Positions 10,146 to 21,117 of a DNA stretch of 64,000 nucleotides are shown piece by piece. Each line of letters starts with the position of its first letter. The stretch's first letter is position 1. Source of the stretch: Mesorhizobium onobrychidis (GTDB lineage Bacteria > Pseudomonadota > Alphaproteobacteria > Rhizobiales > Rhizobiaceae); the NCBI RefSeq assembly GCF_024707545.1, contig NZ_CP062229.1:930001-994000 (forward strand), given 5' to 3'. The notes beneath the pieces are model-generated. The model did no database searches, had not been told where the DNA came from, and saw nothing but the letters and a program-made list of their open reading frames with translations. Both the position numbers and the translations under genes were made by a program.

Positions 10146-11048
10146 ATGTCCATTCTCGTCGACAAGAACACCAAGGTCCTCGTGCAGGGCCTGACCGGCA
10201 AGACCGGCACGTTCCATACCGAACAGGCGCTGGCCTATCACGGGACAAAAATGGTCGGCGGCATCCATCCCAAGAAGGGCGGCGAGACCTGGACCGGCGA
10301 CAAGGGCGAGAGCCTGCCGATCTTTTCCACGGTTGCCGAAGGCAAGGCAACGACCGGCGCCAATGCTTCCGTCGTCTATGTGCCGCCGGCGGGCGCCGCG
10401 GAGGCGATCCTGGAAGCGATCGAAGCCGAGATCCCGCTGATCATCTGCATCACCGAGGGCATACCGGTGATCGACATGATCAAGGTCAAGGCGAGGCTCG
10501 ACCGCTCGACATCGCGGCTCATCGGCCCCAACTGCCCCGGCGTCCTAACTCCCAACGAATGCAAGATCGGTATCATGCCCGGCAACATCTTCCGCAAGGG
10601 CTCGGTCGGCGTTGTTTCCCGCTCGGGAACGCTTACCTATGAGGCAGTGTTCCAGACCACCAATGTCGGCCTCGGCCAGACCACCGCCGTCGGCATCGGT
10701 GGCGACCCCGTCAAAGGCACGGAGTTCATCGACGTGCTGGAGATGTTCCTCGCCGACGACGAGACCCAATCGATCATCATGATCGGCGAGATCGGCGGCT
10801 CGGCCGAGGAAGACGCCGCGCAGTTCCTCAAGGACGAAGCCAAGCGTGGCCGCAAGAAGCCGATGGCCGGTTTCATCGCCGGGCGCACGGCCCCGGCCGG
10901 CCGCACCATGGGTCATGCGGGAGCGGTCATTTCCGGCGGCAAGGGCGGCGCCGAGGACAAGATCGCGGCAATGGAATCGGCCGGAATAAAGGTTTCGCCG
11001 TCGCCGGCCCGGCTCGGCACGACCCTGGTCGAAGCGATCAAAGGTTAA
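10146..11048 (+). CDS. sucD: Succinate-CoA ligase (ADP-forming) subunit alpha
   Basis: 300 residues. The CoA-binding Rossmann domain has [11 protein letters not shown] near the start, the conserved CPGV is in the middle, and the phosphohistidine is in [11 protein letters not shown] near residue 258. It forms the ligase with SucC. Its TAA stop is immediately followed by the family H repeat. RBS-like AAAAGGACC lies just upstream of the start. Confidence 0.97.
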   Translation: MSILVDKNTKVLVQGLTGKTGTFHTEQALAYHGTKMVGGIHPKKGGETWTGDKGESLPIFSTVAEGKATTGANASVVYVPPAGAAEAILEAIEAEIPLIICITEGIPVIDMIKVKARLDRSTSRLIGPNCPGVLTPNECKIGIMPGNIFRKGSVGVVSRSGTLTYEAVFQTTNVGLGQTTAVGIGGDPVKGTEFIDVLEMFLADDETQSIIMIGEIGGSAEEDAAQFLKDEAKRGRKKPMAGFIAGRTAPAGRTMGHAGAVISGGKGGAEDKIAAMESAGIKVSPSPARLGTTLVEAIKG

Positions 11049-11148
11049 GGGAGTAGGGCAGTATGGGAGTAGGGGAATAGGAAGAACGGGACGAGTGGCG
11101 ACAATTGCCACTTTCCCTACTGCCCTATTCCCTTACTCCCCTTCGGAA
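11044..11148. repeat. Intergenic inverted repeat, family H, copy 1
   Basis: Left arm: GGGAGTAGGGCAGTA-type purine-rich text after 11046. Right arm: its complement, CCCTACTGCCCTATTCCC-type text at about 11113-11142. The element starts exactly at the sucD stop (gTTAAGGGAGTAGGGCAGT). A second copy starts the same way at the L,D-transpeptidase stop (51197-51305). It separates sucD from sucA. Confidence 0.75.
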
Positions 11149-11179
11149 AAGGAGACGGAGCCAGGCTCCGCGGAAAAAA

Positions 11180-14167
11180 ATGGCAAGACACGATCAGGCC
11201 AACGACCAATTTTCGCTTACCTCTTTCCTCTATGGCGGCAATGCCGACTATATCGATGCGCTCTACGCCGCCTATGAGGACGATCCCTCTTCGGTCGACC
11301 CCGAATGGCAGGACTTCTTCGCGGCGCTGAAGGACGACGCCGGCGATGTCCGCAAGAATGCCAAGGGCGCCTCATGGGCCAAACCCTCATGGCCGCTGCA
11401 GGCCAATGGCGAATTGGTGTCGGCGCTCGACGGCAATTGGGGCATCGTCGAGAAGCACATCGAGAAGAAGGTCCAGCACAAGGCGGTGATGAACGGCGTC
11501 ACCCTTTCCGACGCCGACGTGCATCAGGCGACGCGCGATTCTGTGCGCGCCATCATGATGATCCGCGCCTACCGCATGCGTGGCCACCTCCACGCCAATC
11601 TCGATCCGCTCGGTATCGCCAAGCCGCTCGAGGATTACAACGAGCTGTCGCCGGAAAATTACGGCTTCACCGCCGCCGATTACGATCGCCCGATCTTCCT
11701 CGACAATGTGCTCGGGCTCGAATTCGGCACCATCCGGCAGATGCTGGACATATTGACCCGCACCTATTGCTCGACGCTCGGCGTCGAGTTCATGCATATT
11801 TCCGATCCCGAGGAGAAGGCCTGGATCCAGGCACGCATCGAGGGCACCGACAAGGAGATCTCCTTCACCGCCACCGGCAAGAAGGCGATCCTGCAGAAGC
11901 TGGTCGAAGCCGAAGGCTTCGAGCAGTTCATCGACGTCAAGTACAAGGGCACCAAGCGCTTCGGCCTCGACGGCGCAGAGGCGCTGATCCCGGCGCTGGA
12001 GCAGATCGTCAAGCGCGGCGGCCAGCTCGGCATGAAGGAGATCGTGCTCGGCATGGCGCATCGCGGCCGGCTGAACGTTCTCTCCCAGTTTATGGCCAAG
12101 CCGCACCGCGCCATCTTCCATGAGTTCAAAGGTGGCTCGGCCGCGCCCGACGAGGTCGAGGGCTCGGGCGACGTGAAGTACCATCTCGGTACTTCGTCGG
12201 ACCGCGAGTTCGACGGCAACAAGGTGCACCTGTCGCTGACTGCCAATCCCTCGCATCTGGAAATCGTCGATCCGGTGGTGATGGGCAAGGCGCGGGCCAA
12301 GCAGGACTCTCTGTTCGGCCGCAGCCGCGAGGAGATCGTGCCGCTGGAAGAGCGCGCCAAGGTGCTGCCGCTGCTCCTGCATGGCGACGCCGCCTTTGCC
12401 GGCCAGGGCGTGATTGCCGAGATCCTCGGCCTGTCGGGCCTGCGCGGCCACCGCGTCGCCGGCACGCTGCATTTCATCATCAACAACCAGATCGGCTTCA
12501 CCACCAATCCGCGCTTCTCGCGCTCGTCGCCCTATCCGTCGGATGTGGCCAAGATGATCGAGGCGCCGATCTTCCACGTCAATGGCGACGATCCGGAAGC
12601 CGTGGTCCATGCCACCAAGGTGGCGATCGAATTCCGCATGAAGTTCCACAAGCCTGTCGTGGTCGACATGTTCTGCTATCGCCGCTTCGGCCACAATGAA
12701 GGCGACGAGCCGGCCTTCACCCAGCCGATCATGTATAGCAGCATCCGCAGCCACAAGACGACGGTGCAGATCTATGCCGACCGGCTGATCGCCGAAGGCC
12801 ACCTCACCCAGGCCGAATTCGACAAGCTCAAGGCCGACTGGCGGGCACATCTCGAGCAGGAATTCGAGGTCGGCCAGCATTACAAGCCCAACAAGGCCGA
12901 CTGGCTGGATGGCGCCTGGTCGGGCCTGCGCACGGCCGACAACCAGGACGAACAGCGGCGCGGCAAGACCGCCGTGCCGGTCAAGACGCTGAAGGAGATC
13001 GGCAAGAAGCTGACCGAGGTGCCGAAGGATTTTGCGGCCCACAAGACGATCATGCGGTTCCTCGAGAACCGCCGCCAGGCGATCGAGTCGGGTGAAGGCA
13101 TCGACTGGTCGACGGCCGAGTCGCTGGCCTTCGGCGCCATCCTGCTCGACGGCAATCCGGTCCGGCTGTCGGGACAGGATTCGGAGCGCGGCACGTTCTC
13201 GCAACGCCACTCCGTGCTCTACGACCAGCGCGACGAGACACGCTACATTCCGCTCAACAATCTGTCGGCGGCGCAGGCCGGCTTCGAGGTCATCAACTCG
13301 ATGCTGTCGGAAGAGGCCGTGCTCGGCTTCGAATACGGCTACAGCCTGGCTGAGCCGAAGGCGCTGACGCTTTGGGAAGCCCAGTTCGGTGATTTCGCCA
13401 ACGGCGCCCAGGTGGTGTTCGACCAGTTCATCTCGTCGGGCGAGCGCAAGTGGCTCAGAATGTCGGGCCTCGTCTGCCTGCTGCCGCATGGCTATGAAGG
13501 CCAGGGGCCGGAACATTCGTCGGCCAGGCTCGAGCGCTTCCTGCAGCTTTGCGCCGAAGACAATATGCAAGTGGCCTACTGCACGACGCCGGCCAACTAT
13601 TTCCACATCTTGCGCCGGCAGTTGAAGCGGGATTTCCGCAAGCCGCTGATCCTGATGACGCCGAAGTCGCTGCTGCGCCACAAGCGGGCGGTGTCGACGC
13701 TGCCGGAGATGTCGGGCGAAAGCGCGTTCCACCGGCTGTTGTGGGACGATGCCCAGCAGCTCCCCGGCCAGGCGATCAAGCTCACCAAGGATTCGAAGAT
13801 CCGCCGCGTCGTGCTCTGCTCGGGCAAGGTCTATTACGACCTCTACGAGGAGCGCGAGAAGCGCGGCATCAACGACATCTACCTGCTGCGCGTCGAACAG
13901 CTCTATCCGTTTCCGGCCAAGGCGCTGATCACCGAACTGTCACGCTTCCGCAATGCCGAGATGGTGTGGTGCCAGGAGGAGCCCAAGAATATGGGCGCCT
14001 GGTCGTTCATCGATCCGTATCTGGAATGGGTGCTGGCGCATATCGACGCCAAGCATCAGCGGGTGCGCTATACCGGCCGGCCGGCCGCCGCGTCGCCGGC
14101 GACCGGATTGATGTTGAAGCATCTCGCCCAGCTTGCCGCCTTGCTCGAAGACGCGCTCGGCGAATAG
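11180..14167 (+). CDS. sucA: 2-oxoglutarate dehydrogenase E1 component
   Basis: 995 residues, thiamine diphosphate dependent. E1 decarboxylates 2-oxoglutarate and transfers the succinyl group to the lipoyl arm of SucB. Family landmarks: N-terminal FLYGGNADYIDALY, GMAHRGRLNVL, HFIINNQIGFTT and GDEPAFTQP (thiamine diphosphate region), and C-terminal QEEPKNMGAW. The start at 11180 is preferred over an upstream in-frame ATG because the upstream part is repeat-derived and does not look like protein. A 19-base tandem duplication spans its stop codon. Confidence 0.97.
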   Translation: MARHDQANDQFSLTSFLYGGNADYIDALYAAYEDDPSSVDPEWQDFFAALKDDAGDVRKNAKGASWAKPSWPLQANGELVSALDGNWGIVEKHIEKKVQHKAVMNGVTLSDADVHQATRDSVRAIMMIRAYRMRGHLHANLDPLGIAKPLEDYNELSPENYGFTAADYDRPIFLDNVLGLEFGTIRQMLDILTRTYCSTLGVEFMHISDPEEKAWIQARIEGTDKEISFTATGKKAILQKLVEAEGFEQFIDVKYKGTKRFGLDGAEALIPALEQIVKRGGQLGMKEIVLGMAHRGRLNVLSQFMAKPHRAIFHEFKGGSAAPDEVEGSGDVKYHLGTSSDREFDGNKVHLSLTANPSHLEIVDPVVMGKARAKQDSLFGRSREEIVPLEERAKVLPLLLHGDAAFAGQGVIAEILGLSGLRGHRVAGTLHFIINNQIGFTTNPRFSRSSPYPSDVAKMIEAPIFHVNGDDPEAVVHATKVAIEFRMKFHKPVVVDMFCYRRFGHNEGDEPAFTQPIMYSSIRSHKTTVQIYADRLIAEGHLTQAEFDKLKADWRAHLEQEFEVGQHYKPNKADWLDGAWSGLRTADNQDEQRRGKTAVPVKTLKEIGKKLTEVPKDFAAHKTIMRFLENRRQAIESGEGIDWSTAESLAFGAILLDGNPVRLSGQDSERGTFSQRHSVLYDQRDETRYIPLNNLSAAQAGFEVINSMLSEEAVLGFEYGYSLAEPKALTLWEAQFGDFANGAQVVFDQFISSGERKWLRMSGLVCLLPHGYEGQGPEHSSARLERFLQLCAEDNMQVAYCTTPANYFHILRRQLKRDFRKPLILMTPKSLLRHKRAVSTLPEMSGESAFHRLLWDDAQQLPGQAIKLTKDSKIRRVVLCSGKVYYDLYEEREKRGINDIYLLRVEQLYPFPAKALITELSRFRNAEMVWCQEEPKNMGAWSFIDPYLEWVLAHIDAKHQRVRYTGRPAAASPATGLMLKHLAQLAALLEDALGE

Positions 14168-14190
14168 AACAGCGCTCGGCGAATAGAACA
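14153..14190 (+). repeat. 19-base tandem duplication spanning the sucA stop codon
   Basis: gcgctcggcgaatagaaca occurs twice in a row (14153-14171 and 14172-14190), exact over 19 bases. The first copy holds the TAG stop of sucA; the second duplicates the final codons and stop in the gap before sucB. Confidence 0.95.
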
Positions 14191-14216
14191 GAACCGACAG
14201 AAAACGGACAGGCATA

Positions 14217-15518
14217 ATGGCTACCGAAATCCGCGTCCCCACTCTTGGCGAATCCGTCACCGAGGCGACCATCGGCAAATGGTTCAAGAAGGTGGGCGAC
14301 GCGATCGCCACCGACGAGCCGCTGGTCGAGCTCGAGACCGACAAGGTAACGGTGGAAGTGCCGGCCGCGTCCGCAGGAACGCTTAGCGAGATCGCGGTCA
14401 ATGAGGGCGAGACGGTCGAGGTCGGCGCTTTGCTCGGCATGATTTCGGCGGGCGACGGGGCAAAAGCGGCAGCACCCGCGAAGGCGTCAACTCCCGAACC
14501 AAAGCAGGACGCGGTATCGCAGGCCTCGGCGCCGACCGCCGCATCGACTGTCAAGCAAGCCGCGGCCGAGACCGCCAAGATCGCCGGCGATGCCGGGCCG
14601 ATCGAGGCCCGCACGATGCCGCCGGCGCCAGCGGCGGCGAAGCTGCTGGCCGAGAGCAATCTCGCGGTCGACCAGGTCTCGGGTTCCGGCAAGCGCGGCC
14701 AGGTGCTGAAGGGCGACGTGCTCGATGCGATCGCCAGGGGCGCGCCGTCGCAACCGGCCGAGGCGCCGAAGGCCCCTGCACCGATCGCTGCCCGTGCGCC
14801 ATCCTCGGCCGATGACGCGTCGCGCGAAGAGCGCGTGCGCATGACCAAGCTGCGGCAGACCATCGCGCGCCGCCTCAAGGAAGCGCAGTCGACCGCCGCC
14901 ATGCTGACTACCTTCAACGAGGTGGACATGAGCGCGGTTATGGCGCTCAGGACCAAATACAAGGATGTGTTCGAGAAGAAGCACGGCGTGAAGCTGGGCT
15001 TCATGGGCTTCTTCACCAAGGCCGTCACCCATGCGCTGAAGGAGATCCCTTCCGTCAATGCCGAGATCGACGGCACTGACATCATCTTCAAGAATTACGC
15101 CCATATCGGCGTCGCCGTCGGCACCGAAAAAGGCCTCGTCGTGCCGGTGGTGCGCGATGCCGACCAGATGTCGATCGCCGAGATCGAGAAGGATATCGGC
15201 AGGCTGGGCATCGCCGCGCGTGACGGCAAGCTGTCTGTGGCGGATATGCAAGGAGGCACTTTTACGATTTCTAACGGCGGCGTCTACGGGTCGCTGATGT
15301 CGACGCCGATCCTCAACGCGCCGCAGTCGGGCATTCTGGGCATGCACAAGATCCAGGAGCGGCCGGTGGTGGTCGGCGGCCAGATCGTGATCCGGCCGAT
15401 GATGTATCTGGCGCTCTCCTACGATCACCGCATCGTCGACGGCAAGGAAGCGGTGACCTTCCTGGTCCGGGTCAAGGAAAGCCTGGAGGATCCGGAGCGG
15501 CTGGTGCTCGACCTCTAG
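14217..15518 (+). CDS. sucB: Dihydrolipoyllysine-residue succinyltransferase (E2 of 2-oxoglutarate dehydrogenase)
   Basis: 433 residues. A single lipoyl domain at 1-78 has the lipoylated Lys43 in [11 protein letters not shown]. An Ala/Pro linker follows, then a peripheral-subunit-binding domain around 143-175 ([23 protein letters not shown]), a second linker, and the catalytic domain ending with [13 protein letters not shown], which contains the catalytic His and Asp. It transfers succinyl groups to CoA and forms the core that binds SucA and LpdA. It starts 49 bases after sucA. Confidence 0.97.
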   Translation: MATEIRVPTLGESVTEATIGKWFKKVGDAIATDEPLVELETDKVTVEVPAASAGTLSEIAVNEGETVEVGALLGMISAGDGAKAAAPAKASTPEPKQDAVSQASAPTAASTVKQAAAETAKIAGDAGPIEARTMPPAPAAAKLLAESNLAVDQVSGSGKRGQVLKGDVLDAIARGAPSQPAEAPKAPAPIAARAPSSADDASREERVRMTKLRQTIARRLKEAQSTAAMLTTFNEVDMSAVMALRTKYKDVFEKKHGVKLGFMGFFTKAVTHALKEIPSVNAEIDGTDIIFKNYAHIGVAVGTEKGLVVPVVRDADQMSIAEIEKDIGRLGIAARDGKLSVADMQGGTFTISNGGVYGSLMSTPILNAPQSGILGMHKIQERPVVVGGQIVIRPMMYLALSYDHRIVDGKEAVTFLVRVKESLEDPERLVLDL

Positions 15519-15530
15519 GGGCCGGTCGAG

Positions 15531-16082
15531 GTGAGCCGGAGAATGGATCTGCGCCACCGAATGATGACCAGTTCCGCGCATTTCCGGTCCATGGTGTTTT
15601 TCGCAGCTGTGCTCGCGGCCGGCGTTGCGCAGACGGGATCGGCAGCCTTTGCCGCCTGCCCGCTCGAACTCGCCGTCTATGGCGATGCCGAAAACGCCGG
15701 CGAGATCGATTTCAGGCCGACCGGCGAGTCGGCTGTGGTCACCAACACCTTCAAGATGGTGCTCGATAACGATGTCGTGCTCGACGGGATCGTCATGTGG
15801 ACGGAAGGCGTGGCGCGGCCGCATGGTTCGCTGATGTACAAATGCCCGACAGGCGACGTCACCGGCGACGAGCTCGCCGCCTGCACGGTGTGGGAGGGGG
15901 TCGTCTACAGTGCTGACGACAAGGGAAACGTCGCTCTGCTGCCGGCCGAAGGCGTCGACGCGCCGAAGACCCTGATCTTTCCCGACCTCGGACCGTCCCT
16001 GCAGATGTCGGCTGCCTATGGCGCCAACGGGTTTTCCAAAGTGCCGTGGGATGTTTTTTCGTTGAAGGGCTGTCAGGAATGA
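15531..16082 (+). CDS. Secreted protein of unknown function between sucB and an SDR
   Basis: 183 residues from a GTG at 15531; ATG codons at 15543 and 15561 are possible starts, and none has a strong ribosome-binding site. All readings give a signal peptide with a hydrophobic core (FFAAVLAAGVA) and cleavage near AFA-AC. The mature part has four cysteines (AACPLE, MYKCPT, AACTVW, LKGCQE), suggesting two disulfides. I do not recognise the domain. Its stop overlaps the next gene's start (ATGA), so the two are translationally coupled. It is probably co-transcribed with the suc genes. Confidence 0.7.
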   Translation: MSRRMDLRHRMMTSSAHFRSMVFFAAVLAAGVAQTGSAAFAACPLELAVYGDAENAGEIDFRPTGESAVVTNTFKMVLDNDVVLDGIVMWTEGVARPHGSLMYKCPTGDVTGDELAACTVWEGVVYSADDKGNVALLPAEGVDAPKTLIFPDLGPSLQMSAAYGANGFSKVPWDVFSLKGCQE

Positions 16083-16834
16083 GCGTGGCCAAAAAAGTGC
16101 TGCTGGTGACCGGCGGCGGCCGCGGCATCGGTGCCGCTACATCCAGGCTTGCCGCCAAGGCTGGATACCGTGTTGCGATCAACTATGCCTCGAACGAGGC
16201 TGCTGCCACGGCGCTTGTCGAGGCGATCGAACAGGCCGGCGGCGAAGCGCTGGCCATCAAGGGCGACGTTGGCAGCGAGGCCGATATTCAGGCGATGTTC
16301 GAGTGCATCGACCATGCCTTCGGGCCGCTCGATGCGCTCGTCAACAATGCTGGCGTGGTGGACCGGAGGGCGCGCGTCGACGAAATGAGCGGAGCGAGGC
16401 TGGAGCGCATGATGCGCATCAACATCATTGGCTCCATGCTCTGTGCCCGCGAAGCGGTGAAGCGCATGTCGACCAGCCATGGCGGCAAGGGCGGCGCCAT
16501 CGTGAATATCTCCTCGATTGCCGCAAGAATTGGCGGACCGGGCGAATATGTCGACTACGCCGCCTCGAAGGGCGCGATCGATTCCTTCACTATTGGCCTG
16601 GCGCGCGAAGTGGCTGGCGAAGGCATTCGCGTCAACGCAGTCAGCCCAGGGATTGTCGATACCGAAATTCATGCCTCCGGCGGACAGCCGGATCGCGTCG
16701 AGAGGATGCGTCACGGCGTGCCGATGCAAAGGGCGGGGACCACCGAAGAGGTCGCCGCGGCAATTCTCTGGCTCCTGTCGGACGGGGCGTCCTATACGAC
16801 AGGCGCGAATTTGGAAGTGGGCGGCGGCCGCTAA
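16079..16834 (+). CDS. SDR-family oxidoreductase
   Basis: 251 residues, classical short-chain dehydrogenase. TGGGRGIG is near the start, NNAG is at about 92-95, the serine is in NISSIAAR, YAASK is the Tyr/Lys catalytic pair, and NAVSPGIVDTEI follows. NAD(P) dependence is certain by family; the substrate is not. The start at 16079 overlaps the upstream stop by four bases and has AGGA just before it. It lies between the secreted-protein gene and lpdA, where I recall an SDR in other rhizobia as well. Confidence 0.9.
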   Translation: MSVAKKVLLVTGGGRGIGAATSRLAAKAGYRVAINYASNEAAATALVEAIEQAGGEALAIKGDVGSEADIQAMFECIDHAFGPLDALVNNAGVVDRRARVDEMSGARLERMMRINIIGSMLCAREAVKRMSTSHGGKGGAIVNISSIAARIGGPGEYVDYAASKGAIDSFTIGLAREVAGEGIRVNAVSPGIVDTEIHASGGQPDRVERMRHGVPMQRAGTTEEVAAAILWLLSDGASYTTGANLEVGGGR

Positions 16835-16873
16835 TCCCAGCCAAGGCTGAGTGCCAGACCAGAAGGACAAATC

Positions 16874-18280
<1,407 letters not shown>

Positions 18281-18324
18281 GCCTTCCCAAGCTACTCCGG
18301 CAGCCATCTGACGGCTCAAAGCAG

Positions 18325-18350
18325 AACGGCCCGCTTTTCAGCGGGCCGTT
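18325..18350. terminator. Hairpin ending the suc-lpdA cluster
   Basis: Perfect 10-bp stem AACGGCCCGC (18325-18334) / GCGGGCCGTT (18341-18350) with a six-base loop. The T-tract on the plus side is weak (cgtatttgg). It also lies just beyond the end of the convergent minus-strand gene and may serve both directions. Confidence 0.7.
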
Positions 18351-18372
18351 CGTATTTGGAGTCAGCAGCCGA

Positions 18373-18726
18373 TCACTGCGGGGCTGGTGCGGGCGCCGGG
18401 GCAGGCGCTGGCTCTGCAGGCGCCGGAGCTGGGGCAGGCGCCGGAGCAGGCTCTGCGGGTGCCGGGGCTGGCGCAGGCTCTGCAGGTGCCGGGGCTGGCG
18501 CAGGCTCTGCCGGAGCAGGCGTCGGTTCCGCGGGCGCTGGCGCCGGGGCCGGCGTGGTTGCGGCCGGCGGTTCAGCAGGCGCTGGCGCCTCACCGCTTCT
18601 TCCAAAAACGTAGTAAGCGACAATGGCCAGAATAACGACAACCAGGGCAATCAGCCAGCCGGTGCTGCCGCCACCCGACTTGGGAGGGGGTGTCGGAGTG
18701 GTGTACGGGTCGTTTGGATTCGCCAT
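18373..18726 (-). CDS. Small membrane protein with Pro/Ala-rich repeat tail
   Basis: 117 residues. An N-terminal cytoplasmic segment rich in Pro/Gly is followed by one transmembrane helix (about 22-40, WLIALVVVILAIVAYYVFG). The rest, about 70 residues, is a repetitive PAPAPAEP tail. The start at 18726 has GGAGG upstream; an in-frame extension to 18765 lacks one. The tail resembles periplasmic spacers that reach through peptidoglycan, but no binding domain is seen. A weak EcfG-like match (GAAAC-N16-CGTT) lies upstream. The repeats make the length prone to slippage. Confidence 0.7.
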   Translation of the reverse strand: MANPNDPYTTPTPPPKSGGGSTGWLIALVVVILAIVAYYVFGRSGEAPAPAEPPAATTPAPAPAPAEPTPAPAEPAPAPAPAEPAPAPAPAEPAPAPAPAPAPAEPAPAPAPAPAPQ

Positions 18727-18932
18727 AAAAGTGTCCTCCGTGGGATGAAAAGTATCAATCAACACACATCAACGCGCAATCGTCGAACAGGTTTCACGCT
18801 AGGGATCGAAAACGCCGAAAACAGGGCAATCTTCGCCGGGAATCGTTTGTCCGCACGCACTTTACTCGCAAAATTCGCAGCAATCGAGCCAAAACAAACC
18901 TTTCGACCTTCCTGTACTGAGACAAGCTTTCC

Positions 18933-18963
18933 GTGATTCGGGAAAGGCATCGCTCCGAATCAC
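18933..18963. terminator. Inverted repeat downstream of the TraB/GumN gene
   Basis: Arms gtgattcgg (18933-18941) and ccgaatcac (18955-18963), a perfect 9-bp stem with a 13-base loop. It follows the stop of the minus-strand TraB/GumN gene. There is no strong T-tract, so a terminator role is only possible. Confidence 0.4.
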
Positions 18964-18996
18964 GTCTTTGCCGGATTCGCAACTCGACCGTGCAAC

Positions 18997-20064
18997 TCAG
19001 TCGACGGCAGTGACGGTGTAGCCGGCCTTGCGGAAATCCTCGACCAGACCTTCCGCGCCCGGAAGGTGCAAGGCGCCGACCGCCATGAAGGCGTTGCCCT
19101 TGGCGAGAATCGGTCCGGCATGATCGATCATCACCTTGTTGCGGCGGGTGATCATGGTTTCCTCGAAGGCGGCATAGCCCGCCGAATCGTCTTCGCCGCC
19201 GGGAAGGACGGCACGAAACAGCGGCCAGAGCATGCCGATGTCGCCGCGCTGGTAAAGCACGATCATGGTTTCGTTGACGTCGTTCACCCTGTTGCCGAGC
19301 TTCAATGTGTCGACGAGGCCCTTCATGTGAAAAGCGAGCGGCAGCGAGGCCATGGCGCGAAGCTGGTCGGCGATGGTCTCCAACCCATCGACGGCCTTGC
19401 CTGAGGCTTTGGCGTCCTGCGCGAGCTTGATGTCGAGCACCGGCGCGCCGCCGGCCTGGCGGGCCAGTTCACAGGCCGGGAGCGCGACCATGGTCGACAG
19501 CATCCACGGTTTCATCTTGGCGACGCTCGCCGGCGGGATGCCGCGCGCGTCGAGCGCCTTGTTCACCGCCGCCGCATCGTCCGGCGACAGCAGCGAGGAC
19601 AGCGTGGTGCTGTCGGTGAACATCATCAGCTCCGGCTCTTTCAGGAACGCCGCCATCATCTTCTGCTGATCGAGCACCTCCGTGGTCTCGATGACGACAG
19701 TGTCGGCGGCGTCAAAGGCCTTTTGCGCGGCGGGCGGCAGCGTGGTCACGCGCGGGTCGGACATATGCATGGTGCCGAACAGGAAGGACGGCCTTTCGCC
19801 CGCCTTTTCCAGTTTCCAGAACAGGCCCTTGCCGTTCGGTGTTGCGGCCGCTTCCGTCTCGAGCTTGCGGTAGGTGGCGGGGTCGTCCTTCTGCAAGGCC
19901 GACAGCATGTCGGCGCCGGCGCAGACCGGGGTTTCGGCGCGCGCCTTGCCGGCGGCGAGCAGCGCGATGATGAGGAAAGAGAGAAAAAACAGGACGTTGA
20001 GCGCCACGAGCAGCTTCAACGACGCAATGGCCGTGCGGTCGGCGATGGTAATGACACGTTTCAT
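18997..20064 (-). CDS. TraB/GumN-family protein
   Basis: 355 residues. An N-terminal hydrophobic segment (about 15-40) serves as signal or anchor, followed by AETPVCAGADML. The family's FLFGTMHMSDPR motif and DTVVIETTEVL are present, and a final AVGALHLPGAEGLVEDFRKAGY is the conserved C-terminal GxxH motif. TraB/GumN proteins are thought to be metalloprotease-like, but bacterial functions are poorly defined. It is downstream of xerC on the same strand. Confidence 0.87.
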   Translation of the reverse strand: MKRVITIADRTAIASLKLLVALNVLFFLSFLIIALLAAGKARAETPVCAGADMLSALQKDDPATYRKLETEAAATPNGKGLFWKLEKAGERPSFLFGTMHMSDPRVTTLPPAAQKAFDAADTVVIETTEVLDQQKMMAAFLKEPELMMFTDSTTLSSLLSPDDAAAVNKALDARGIPPASVAKMKPWMLSTMVALPACELARQAGGAPVLDIKLAQDAKASGKAVDGLETIADQLRAMASLPLAFHMKGLVDTLKLGNRVNDVNETMIVLYQRGDIGMLWPLFRAVLPGGEDDSAGYAAFEETMITRRNKVMIDHAGPILAKGNAFMAVGALHLPGAEGLVEDFRKAGYTVTAVD

Positions 20065-20178
20065 GGCCGCTTTTTAGAGACAAAGAACGGCGAAACGGTT
20101 AACCGGCGCAGCAAAATTGTCTCGGACATCGTTCGACGGCTGATATCCTGGCTGCAACTTTGCGAAATCATGCGTCGG

Positions 20179-21117
20179 TTACGCCCGCGGATGGGCCGCT
20201 TCATAGACTTCGAGCAGCCTCGCGGTGTCGACGCCGGTGTAGATCTGCGTCGTCGACAGGCTGGCGTGGCCCAAAAGTTCCTGGATGGTGCGCAGGTCGC
20301 CGCCGCGCCCAAGCAGATGCGTGGCGAAGGAATGGCGCAAGGCGTGCGGCGTGGCGGTGTCGGGCAGATTGAGCGCCGAGCGCAGCTTGGCCATGTCGCG
20401 CTGGACGATGGCCGGGTTGAGCGGGCCGCCGCGGGCGCCGCGAAACAGCAGGCCCTTCGGATCGAGATGATAGGGGCAGAGCCGGCGGTATTCGGCGATC
20501 GCCCGCAGCCCGATCGGCAGCACCGGCACCAGCCGCGTCTTGCCGCCCTTGCCGGTGACGCGCAGCACCGTTTCATCAGGCGACGACAGATCGGCGCCGG
20601 ACAGGCCGAGCGCCTCGGAAATGCGCAGGCCCGAGCCGTAGAGCAGCGTCAGCACGGCGGCGTTGCGGGCAGCGATCCACGGTTCCTCCGCCAACTGGCC
20701 CTCCACCGAAACGACGTGTTTCGCATCGCTTGCCGTCAGCGGCTTGGGCAGCGACTTCGGCTGCCGCGGCGCGCGCAGTGCCGCAGCACCCGCCGCATTG
20801 ACGAGGCCGCGCCGCTCCAGAAAGCGCAGCAGCGAGCGGATGCCGGCGAGCCCGCGTCCGAGCGTGCGGGCGCCGGCGCCTCCGGCGCGGCGGGCGGCGA
20901 GAAAGCCGCGCAGATCGGCCGGGCGCAGATCCGCGATATCCGAAATGCCGGGCGAACCGCCGCAATGGCCGGTCAGGAAGTGCAGGAACTGGCGCGTGTC
21001 GCGCTCATAGGCTTCCACGGTTTCCGGCGACAGCCGGCGCTCGCGCGCCAGCATCTTCAGCCAGCTTTCGCGGGCCCCCTGAAGGTCTGGTTTGGCCGGG
21101 ATGAGGAATTCCTGCAT
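20179..21117 (-). CDS. xerC: Tyrosine recombinase XerC
   Basis: 312 residues from the chosen start; it resolves chromosome dimers at dif with XerD. The N-terminal SAM-like DNA-binding domain contains LARERRLSPETVEAYERD. The catalytic residues are visible: Arg in SGLRISEALG, Lys in GKGGKTR, HxLR in HALRHSFATHLLG, His in LLGHASLSTTQ and the nucleophile Tyr in QIYTG. The start at 21117 (MQEFLIPAKP) has GGAAGAG upstream; the in-frame ATG 13 codons earlier has no well-placed ribosome-binding site. Confidence 0.93.
   Translation of the reverse strand: MQEFLIPAKPDLQGARESWLKMLARERRLSPETVEAYERDTRQFLHFLTGHCGGSPGISDIADLRPADLRGFLAARRAGGAGARTLGRGLAGIRSLLRFLERRGLVNAAGAAALRAPRQPKSLPKPLTASDAKHVVSVEGQLAEEPWIAARNAAVLTLLYGSGLRISEALGLSGADLSSPDETVLRVTGKGGKTRLVPVLPIGLRAIAEYRRLCPYHLDPKGLLFRGARGGPLNPAIVQRDMAKLRSALNLPDTATPHALRHSFATHLLGRGGDLRTIQELLGHASLSTTQIYTGVDTARLLEVYEAAHPRA

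Noticed and set aside
11387..13732. A 781-codon antisense frame over sucA
   Set aside because: Same GC-driven artefact. Composition is low-complexity Arg/Asp/His and no motif is seen, while sucA is certain.
18356..18613. An Ala/Gly/Ser-repeat frame on the plus strand opposite the Pro/Ala-tail gene
   Set aside because: It is the complement of the PAPA repeat; the minus-strand reading has a ribosome-binding site, a membrane helix and an orderly start.
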